Of a stretch of 12,561 nucleotides of DNA, positions 1 to 8,300 are shown one piece after another. This stretch comes from Ectocarpus siliculosus (lineage: Eukaryota; Sar; Phaeophyceae; Ectocarpales; Ectocarpaceae), in the NCBI GenBank assembly GCA_000310025.1, contig FN649728.1, forward strand, positions 5,127,622 to 5,140,182, written 5' to 3'. The position numbers and the translations under genes are program-made. A model generated the notes under the pieces. It did no database searches. It saw only the letters and a list, made by a program, of their open reading frames with translations, and had not been told where the DNA came from. The number at the start of each line of letters is the position of its first letter. Position 1 is the stretch's first letter.

Positions 1-540
1 CAACGTAAATGAATGGCTTACTGATTCCTTTCGTAGGCTACAGCAGTACGATCTTTCTTGGCCGACGTTTGTGGGAGGCGAGTGAGAGAAGAATGAGAAG
101 AACCCTTCCGCTCGGTTGCGTACACGTCATCTATCTGCCGTTATCCATACTACAGCAGCCAGTACCTTGTGACATCTACTCTTCTCAACAGAGTACAGGG
201 GGAGACCAGTTCTTCCGGAATAAAGGTGGTGCGGTGAACCTCACGAACATATGGACGTGGCAGGATAAAAGGGTTCTCCTGGAAAATCGTTGAAAAAGGC
301 CCAAGAGGCCAGCAGCAGGAGATACGAGATACCTGCCAACTTGTTGAAACTGAAACAAGTTGCAGCTTGCGCCAGCGTCGGAATGTTGGCGGTTGCCGGA
401 CCACTGCTATGCAAAACACGCTGGGTTAAGGGTTTGTGTCGCAAACTCTTCCTCGTGGCTGTGGTCGAATTCGATCCAACAGCGCCGTATGTATAATAAG
501 TAGCGCTTCAACAGGTGCCAACCGGATCATCAACATCGTC
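1..540. other. No supported gene
   Basis: Several short overlapping ORFs on both strands, none with a recognisable domain. One (290-496, plus) has a protein-like stretch but starts with TTG and cannot be tied to splice sites. Confidence 0.5.
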
Positions 541-637
541 GGACACACACGTAAACATCGCACACACACGTAACATCGCACACACACGCACGCGCGGCAC
601 AGACAGGTACAGACAGGTACACAGCAGCAGCAGCAGT
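541..637. repeat. Composite microsatellite
   Basis: Three units of about 18 bases (acacacacgtaacatcgc) are followed by two exact 10-base units (agacaggtac) and then five CAG triplets. ORFs across it are low-complexity Cys/Val- or His/Thr-rich and are not believable genes. Confidence 0.85.
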
Positions 638-926
638 CGTAGCTGTACCCGGCCTCATCACGACGGCGTTGCCTTTGTCGTGTCACTGAGATGCTATCTA
701 TGCCATGCACAAGAAACAGACCGTAATTTATCTGGTGGCTGCTGTTGGACCCTCGTGTCTACGGTGAGCATTTGCGCAAGGATGTCACTCACTCACCTCT
801 TTCTTTGGTTTCTTCCTGTCGAAACGTTGAAACGGTGAGAACGGTCGTGACCAGAAAACCGACTCTCTTCTTCTTCTTGCCGACGAAGATCTCGCAAGGA
901 TTCAAGGTCAAGGGTGATGTGATGCG

Positions 927-1073
927 ATGCACAGCGAGGCGCCTTTGTGTGCAACTACTGCGCGATGTGGTACGTGCGAGGGCGTGCTGCCTGAAGGGGA
1001 ACTTTGCATTCTGTGCAGAGGACCAGCTGTGCACTGTGCACCGTTCCTCGCGGGTGTGTGTGGTCTCTGGAGC
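927..1073 (+). other. Cys-rich coding-looking fragment, unrecognised
   Basis: One frame reads RCGTCEGVLPEGELCILC and then a Gly/Pro/His/Cys stretch, giving CxxC-x9-CxxC followed by HC. That spacing resembles zinc-binding knuckles. ORFs are also open in the other frames and on the opposite strand, so chance in a GC-rich stretch is quite possible. Confidence 0.18.
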
Positions 1074-1254
1074 GGCGACGCTAATATGTGGCGTCGCAAT
1101 CGCGCACCAGAAAACTCGCGGAACAATTACAACTTGCAATTTCTGACCGTTGCGGGCTTTTCGGCAGTAGTGCTGACGACTTGGTCGAAAGCGGTGGTCT
1201 CCATATCGGGATACCATTTGTTGGAACATTCCTTGGGTAGATGCAGCCCTGCAC

Positions 1255-1345
1255 GGCAACCTAGCTTTTCACGGTACAGCAACCTACAGCAGTAGCCAAA
1301 CGGGACAGCGGAAACCTAGCTTTTCCACCGTGCAGCAACCTAGCG
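1255..1345. repeat. Two-copy tandem duplication, period about 55 bases
   Basis: The block (g)caacctagcttttc...ac(g)gt(a/g)cagcaacctag occurs at 1256-1290 and again at 1311-1345. Further degraded acctagc pieces follow to about 1395. The stretch 1432-1447 reads ttggggttagggttgg, about two telomere-like TTAGGG units, too short to call a telomeric relic with confidence. Confidence 0.6.
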
Positions 1346-1447
1346 TTGCCGCGGCTTGCCGCGGTCTAGGCTTGCTTGGTACAGTGACCTAGCACTTTCC
1401 AATGCCATAGGTTTGGGTCGGATCGGTTGAGTTGGGGTTAGGGTTGG

Positions 1448-2877
1448 CGAAATATTCTAGCTTTCAGACGTGATAGAAAAAAAACGTATGGCGCACTGGG
1501 GTCGAAGCAGCAACAAGTAGTTTCGGAATAGAGCAGTTTGTCCATCGGGGTATATATTTTTCCTCCGTCCTTCCCATTCACCCACTCGGGCTATATACTG
1601 TAGCTCTGGTGGTGTAGCCGGAAGTTTCCTATGGAAAATTCCCGTCAACCATTGCTTTCGACCACCTTTTCGGGGTGTCTCTCGACGGAAAACCTGTACC
1701 AGGTAGAGAACTACATGTAAGTTACCTATTTACAGATGTTTTTGTACACCAGCTGGCATAACTGATATCAATCATCAGTGTATCAACTTAAAAAGACTCG
1801 AAATAAGTCCAGTGCCCAGCCGGTTTTCCTCCACTCACTGAAAAGACTCCACCACATCCCGTTCGACTGTGGGTATACCTCGAATGGGTAGTCTAGTCTT
1901 TCTGTGTGTGTATTTATTTGTGGGGCTTCAAGGTTACCCAGAGTTGATTTGATTTCATCACCCGACCGTGAGTCGGGAATTCTCGACAACCAAGGCATCA
2001 TTTATCACACAGCAATAGACGCATGTTTGCCACTACAGAGACCCACATCGCGGACAGGGTATCTCCGACGCTGACCCAAACGAAACAACTCCCGTTTTAC
2101 TTAGAGAGGCGATTTGTTCATCGGCCGCTGACGAACGTTGTGCGCAAGTAAATTCGCGCGTATTTTGGGTTGCCACTCACTGCGGCACCGAACACACTGA
2201 CTGAATGTATGTGTTCATGTTGCAGTACGTAGTATATGTGTAGTCCCATGCATATGCATACATACGTGGGCCAGTCAAGCACGAATGAATGACGTTTGTC
2301 ATTGTACCTCCAGCATGCGACAGAACGCGCCGCTGCTGGAAACCTCAGTTGATCCCACGGCTCGCGGCTTAGAGGCCCGTTCTCAACGAGGTTGAAAAAC
2401 AAATACTTCGAAGTACTTATTATGACTAGCTCTGATCGAAGACAAAAAATAAGCCGTATTATCTGGGTTTCCAGCAACAGAGATCACTTTGTATATGTAC
2501 AATTTGTAGAGTGCTGTGGGCCATAGCTGCTTCTCCCCAATTGAATTGAATTATAGCGTAGATAAACTTCTCAACGAGGCGGGCCGTGAGACTTCGTGCC
2601 TGTGTCGGAATATGCTCACACGCGCGGTCAACGCTAAGAGGTAACGGCTCCTGGGACTCCAGCTTGCAAATGGGCCGGAGAAACGTCGTTTTTTCCACGG
2701 CCGATTGAGCTGACGGTGATTTATTATTTATTGATTACTGGTGTCGATTCAAGTTTGGAACATATAATATGTAGATTAGTGAGGGGGGGGGATTTTAGAA
2801 TCAATTTTTTGGCGTACATACAGCGAGCGGTAGATTCACGATTCGGTTGTCTAGTCCAGCAGCAGCAGTGCAGTTAG
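1448..2877. other. No supported gene
   Basis: AT-richer than the gene region. It contains a 6-base-stem inverted repeat (1961-1977, CCCGAC...GTCGGG), a G run (2783-2790) and short minus-strand ORFs (1783-2001, 2118-2477, 2459-2698) with no recognised domain; these may be old mobile-element fragments. Confidence 0.5.
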
Positions 2878-3015
2878 TTGATTGAGACAACGGCAGGCGA
2901 GGACGCTCAAAACAACGTGAACTCGACGGCCGGATCCAACCCAGACGCTCATGTCGCTGAGGCGCCGACAACAGAAATCAGATTCTACAGAGCGCGACAA
3001 TGCCTATCTATGTAG
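2878..3015 (+). other. Coding-looking fragment, unrecognised
   Basis: 45 codons without a stop read LIETTAGEDAQNNVNSTAG and then an Asp/Ala/Glu/Thr-rich stretch, ending at TAG. Composition is protein-like, but there is no ATG and no clear splice partner. It might be a last exon or a mobile-element remnant. Confidence 0.2.
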
Positions 3016-3679
3016 ACTAACACCCAAACTCAGAGGCCACCCAATCAACAGCAGCCACAAACAGACAAGCGCCATAGCGCTTGGGAAGAAGCTGCCTATT
3101 CCCGAACAGTCCACTCGGGGTCAGCATGACTAACAACACCGCTGTCCCCATCTCATAGCACAAACCCGGTACAAAACCCTACACCATGCCATTGCCTTGC
3201 AATCTATACATTGTACGCATACCACATTGCTCAACAAACATCGATGGTTCCAAACACCTCAAACAATACACAAACCCTTCAAAACTCGTTCGCCGTGGGA
3301 AAAATAATCGACGACGAAAAATAATGGCGTAGTACAACAAATACCGGGTGAAACGGGCGTTTCGAAGCATTGAGGGCACATATAGCGTGCGATGTGGCAA
3401 GAGGTAACGCACCAAGTGAGAGAAGTTAAATCCACCTCTCGGTCGTGGTCTATCAAAATCTAACTCCATGTCCACAATCAGTCATCATCAAAATAAACGA
3501 GGAGAGTATAGAACAGTAGGGCGTGGGGGAAACGGGCGCGGGCACAAGCACAACGCAAAACCCTTCAGTGCGCCACCAGCCATGCCGTCGTCCATGTGAG
3601 CAGACACCACACGATCCCCGGACAACGAACGTCACCCCCCCCCGGGGCGTTGCCCAGAAGAAAAAAAGAAAGTCATTCC
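3016..3679. other. No supported gene
   Basis: Short overlapping ORFs only, plus an 8-base C run near 3636 followed by an A-rich tract (3659-3671). Nothing else recognised. Confidence 0.5.
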
Positions 3680-3885
3680 CAGCTGTCATCAATATGCAAG
3701 AAAGTAAGCACAAGATGCCGAACACCCTTAGACTCGCCGAATACCTCACGGCGCTTCGCGCTTGACGATGTGAGAGCCTGGTCCGGTGAGAACCCGGCGT
3801 CCTCCGTCCCGGCTTCGTAGGGATGCGAGGTCAATGGTCTAACGACTACTAGGTATGCACGACTATGAGTACACCCCACCCCCGC
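3680..3885 (-). mobile_element. Dispersed SINE-like repeat, copy A
   Basis: Shares a core of about 140 bases, roughly 90% identical by eye, with 12113-12254, plus a common outer border starting cagctgtcatc. On the minus strand it contains TAGACCATTGA (3831-3841), similar to a tRNA-type A box, and CCGGGTTCTCACC (3783-3795), with a B-box-like GGTTC, at tRNA-like spacing. It is bounded at 3871-3885 by a C-rich stretch. It lacks 25 bases present in copy B. A tRNA-derived SINE is my best reading; an unclassified repeat fragment is the alternative. Confidence 0.6.
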
Positions 3886-3886
3886 A

Positions 3887-4255
3887 GGTCGTTGCGAGGA
3901 ACTTCTCGGACCGGTCCTCGGTCCGACCCCGAACCCTGTTAAACCTGCCGCAGGGGGGTGAACTTCCAGATGTATTGATGCAGCATACGCCAAATATGGA
4001 GCCGCTTTCACAGCCGCCGCCGCCGCCGCCGCCATCAAACGTCCCCGTGCACTTGGTGGAGGGGTCAGACCGCTGTGCTTGCCGGCTCCGCAGGCACCGG
4101 TCCTGCGGGTACCGGCGCCGCCGCGGCGGGTATTGCAGGGCCCGTCGGCGCTGGCGCCGGGGCTTGCGTAGATGCGGCCGATGCGAAGACTGCCGTGCGC
4201 AGGGGCTGCAGACGGCGTTTGGGAACAGCGGGAAATACACCATCATCAGGGAAGA
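3887..4255 (+). pseudogene. GC-rich Ala/Gly/Pro low-complexity segment, possible broken gene
   Basis: An acceptor-like acccccgcag precedes 3891 and a donor-like GAAGAG/GTACGC ends at 4255. In one frame it reads CIDAAYAKYGAAFTAAAAAAA (about 3970-4038). In another it reads AGSAGTGPAGTGAAAAGIAG and CVDAADAKTA (about 4080-4195). The shared C-(I/V)-D-A-A-x-A-K motif in two different frames suggests a repeat protein interrupted by a frameshift. A third frame, open 3855-4418, gives an implausible Arg-rich product. It could equally be a real exon or plain GC-rich sequence. Confidence 0.3.
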
Positions 4256-5007
4256 GGTACGCGGTTCGCTAAAATTATCACGCAGACCTGTCTCCCTGCA
4301 AAGAATGCGAGAGTCTGTGCATTCAACGGGGCGCGGGGATGTCTACATGGCGGGCGGCGGGCTTCAAGAACCGATCGACGTGTGTGTACGGGCTGAAAAT
4401 CCTATCGATCGTCGATAAATTAACTGACAAGAAGAACATGTCAGTCCCGGCGGGACAACGAACGCACAAAGTTTTTCCGGCTAGCGGTCGCCCCTGACAG
4501 GGGGGAAGGGCCCAAAAACAACTGGAAAGAAGAGACACTCGGCCTTCAGATTCAGACCACGTGCACAAGAAGACGGCGTAACATTTCTACCAAGGTACCC
4601 TCTCGTGCTACGTCGAACAGTCCTCGTGGCAGCGTGGTAGCACCACTGCCCTGCAATTGCGCGTTCGCGAGCGTCTCTGCAACTTGCATGGACCGCGCCA
4701 AGCGCCTTGCGGTTGAAAGTACACAGCCCAGTACATAGCCGGAAAAAAAAAAACGCGAGTGGAGCACAAAAATAAGCGTTTTCTAGTCCGCGCCCCCCCC
4801 CCTGACCGGAAGGCCGTGGAGGAGAATGGACGACAGGGTTGGTTCAGTCTCCGCATCAAGAGTGCTTGCAAAACCACAAAACTCAACACCATCACTTAAC
4901 CTTCTTCCTCTGATACCTATTGATGCGCCTGTGCGTCCGGTGGACGTGAAACGGTGGGGAGTGAAATGAGAACCCACAGATGTTCTTACCGCTTTCAACA
5001 ACACTCT
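4256..5007. other. Region downstream of the WW/four-helix gene; no gene seen
   Basis: Probably includes the 3' UTR of the minus-strand gene, though no clear polyadenylation signal was found. Short palindromes GTCCCGGCGGGAC (4443-4455) and CCCCTGACAGGGG (about 4491-4503) and a C run (4791-4801) are present. Confidence 0.5.
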
Positions 5008-5348
5008 CTACTCGCACTCCGTCGAACTGAAAACATTTCCACCTACAAGTATGGTCATCGGCACGTATCGTTCGCAACAACATTGGGGACAAAAAATCGA
5101 ACGCACCGGCTGCTGTTGCTGCTGCTGCTGCGGCGGCGGCTGCTGCTGGGTCGGCACGGCGGCGGCGTATGGGGCGTTGTTCATGGTCATGCACTCGTTG
5201 AAACACTTGAAGAAGGGCCCGTCTCCAGAGCTGCGGGCGAACGTCAAGACCGAAACGGCCTGCACCACTCCCAACACAACCGCTACGACCGCCACACCGA
5301 AGGTCGCTCCGAGGTCGGCCTCGCCGAAGCCGAAGCCGCTATTGAAAT
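5008..5348 (-). other. Coding exon 10: transmembrane helix 4, Pro/Gln tail, stop
   Basis: Acceptor ttcttctgccccggtggcgctcag ends at 5349. Two bases complete an Asp codon. A Gly/Phe-rich turn (FNSGFGFGEADLG) is followed by helix 4, then CFNEC and a tail with QQQ-PPP-Q7 encoded by a CAG/CCG run. The last part contains CPQCCCE and ends at TAG (5008-5010). A possible donor, CCG/GTGCGT at 5106, lies right after the Q run, so the Cys-rich last 30 residues could instead be intronic. I prefer the simple read-through to the stop. Confidence 0.8.
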
Positions 5349-8300
5349 CTGAGCGCCACCGGGGCAGAAGAAAACAGCAACGGTGGCGGCGTTCGCGTCC
5401 ACGCGAAGGGAGGGGGGAGGGGTTAGACGTCATTCCCGAAACATGGAAATGCGGGGACACAGAGGTTGACAGCACTTGAGCCAGGTTGATAGTGTTGTCG
5501 CGGTCGTTGATCGCCGTCTCCCAACGCAAAACATGTGCATGCAATGGGGAGGAGCGAAGAGAGCGAGCGAGAGAGCGAGAGAGCGAGAGAGACTAAGTAA
5601 CTGCTGCAGCGCACGGAATAAAAACCCAGCATTACCAAGAGGTACATCCTGGATTTATGGCAGCACTCACCGCCGTCGAGTTCCTTCTCGATGACGATAA
5701 TCAGAACGAAGGCGAGCATCTCGAAGAAGGCGAAGGCCATCATGAGGCTGCCGGCGGCGATCGCCAGGGACTTGACGCTGCAGCACTTGAGCCCAGCCGC
5801 CGGGCGGAACAGGGCGAGGGTGAAGAGAACCATCGACACCGACACCACCACGGCGGCGATGAACTGCATTGCCGTGAACGCCTTGTCTGCGATTGCAACC
5901 GGAGCAAACCAAAAGAGCTAGATACTTTAGTGATGATGAGGCGCGGGGGCTGGCGTAGCTGTTGAAAGGGAGGGAATCACAAGTGTAGAGCATCCTGACA
6001 ACGAGTGTGCTCGTTCTATGTACTCCTGTTTACTCCGTGTAGCGGTTGCGAAAGCACGCCTCTCTGCTCGCCCTACTCTTTTGCTGATGCGTGCTACGAC
6101 ATCAGAGTGAGCAGTGTTGCCGCTGTCGTCTTTACATCAAACATCGTTCTGATTTCCGTCCAGTACCACATTTTCCCCACGCGAAGTTATTACTGTAGCC
6201 TGCCAAAACTTGGATACACAAGAGCTAACAGGAACAACATCCTCGAAAAAGTGCTGCATAGAGCATAAGGTTTCATGCTAAGCAAGTCGATAACAGAATC
6301 TATCATGTGATGAACAGGGCACTCTTACATAGGGAGCACACGTCATCGCTTGAATCGCAATCGTCCAGGATGTCCTCATCCCCTGCACCGATGTCAAAGC
6401 CGTCAATTTTGGCCCACTTATCGTCCGCAGAGGCCTGGATATCCCGTTCAGTCGACCCGGACACGCGGCGCAAGTTTTACGGAAGCGAGGCAGACGTGCA
6501 TTGTCAAGACCTGCATATTCCTTGGCTTCCCTTGGAACTCGTCAGTGGTGGCGTATTTCTTCAAAAACACTGGCGTGCATGGCGCTAGGCCTGGGTGGGC
6601 TGCTTAAAGTAGGCATGGGAAGACAGGTCGTTTGGTGGCTGCAAGCATCATATGGCCAACTTCAAACTCCGCAGCGGGAGTACAAAAAGTCGATGAAGGC
6701 GGCTTCTCTACTTCGGCCCGCAACACCCATACCACAGCTTCCGAGTGTTCCACACCACTACATAGATGGCTGTCGGTGTAACCCGTCTGGCGAATGGTAT
6801 GCCCATCATTGTTTGACCGCGATTGACAGCTCTTCCGAAACTCTATTAGCATAATACCCCAAACCTCGTCAACGTTAACACGAAACAAATGGCACAGCAC
6901 TTGGTGCTGCTTCGCACACATCTTGGCGCAATTCTTATCCTCATCGGACGCGGGTCCGCCGAAAAAGCGTCCATAAACATGTATCCTATTTATGTACCAC
7001 AAAACGCACGACGCACCTCAACGAAGCCAGCAAAATAGAAACTCACCCACCGGTGCTTTGACTGAAACACGAGCACCTAATCGACTTCGACACGAAACGT
7101 CCGCGATAAACATACAGCTTTTTGTACGTCTCCTGGGAAATAACGTCCTCGTCCTCGCTGCGTACGAGCCACCATCACACTCTCACAAACCACTGGAAAA
7201 ACTCGTGCCTTTGGCTTTTGAGCAATCCCCGGTGCCGTGATCAGCTCCGTACGCACTTACCAAGCACCACACGAGGGAAGGTGTGGCACCTCGACGAGAG
7301 ACAAGTGTCAGGAACGATTCCACGAGATCCGATACAAAGCGTATCATACCACAGACGAAACAACAGCCTTGCACAAGGGATGCTTGCGAGGTGACGCGAC
7401 AGGTAGGTAGCACATGGGGACACGAAACAAAAATAAACGACCATCGTGTCCTGCTGCGCTTTTGCTTGGCTCCTCACCGCAACAGCGAAGACCCAGACGA
7501 CCCAGCCCAACGCGCACGAAATCCAGAACGTCAGCCTTGGCGTGCAGCAGGGGCCTGACCGTGCCGCCTGCTTGGCCGCGTTACGCACCCGGCAGCAGGG
7601 GACAACGGCATGGGTACATTCGGGAGACACGGTCGGCAACACTTCATGCGACCATCCCCTTCTGCTTTGGGGGTCCCGAGAGAGCGAAAAGTTCAATGCG
7701 ACTTCGTGGACGATGATGGCGGGTGGGTGAACTCTTCTCGCCAGAGGGTGTGCCATACATAGGTACAAGGTTTCTGGGGGTAATCAAGGAAAGGGGGTTT
7801 CCTCCGCCGATCCCGCTTTCCTATACTAGGAGCTAGACATAAGGCACTGGGGGCCACACTGAAAGCACTATACTCTCAACGTGCAGTGTTGTTCAGAGAC
7901 AACACAGACTAGCCAATAGTGGAGAGGCCAAGCAATACTTCAATGTTTCGAGGTCTGGTGCGTACTTCATACAACTGGGTCTGGTCCGCGAGAGAGGGAG
8001 AGAGAAAAAGAGCCAGACAGACAGAGCCTGGTTGCTCTCAATTTTGTGGCTGTGCGGCAAACGCCAAAGAAGGGAACAAAACCTGGGTAAGATATACTGC
8101 TGTATGCAGAGAACACGTCACTACACCAGGGCCCACTCAACTCAGATGCATTCGACCTGAGCCCACAAAAAACGATGCAGGGAGGATCTAACCTACAGAG
8201 TGCATTGGCCCTGAGAGGCGTGTCTTAACCCCCCCCCTCCCAAAACAGGGAACAGGGAACATGGAACTCGGAATTTTTGTCTGGTTGGTCAACCACGTAA

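Noticed and set aside
426-710. Cys/Val-rich minus-strand ORF
   Set aside because: It is a translation of the ACACAC/CAG microsatellite.
1432-1447. Interstitial telomere
   Set aside because: Only about two TTAGGG-like units, well within chance.
3673-4038. Minus-strand ORF similar to the ORF at 12087-12344
   Set aside because: The similarity is explained by the shared SINE-like DNA repeat, which spans both ORFs.
6680-6720. Minus-strand peptide EAAFIDFLYSRCGV as a further exon
   Set aside because: It looks protein-like and one phase would fit, but both splice sites are poor.
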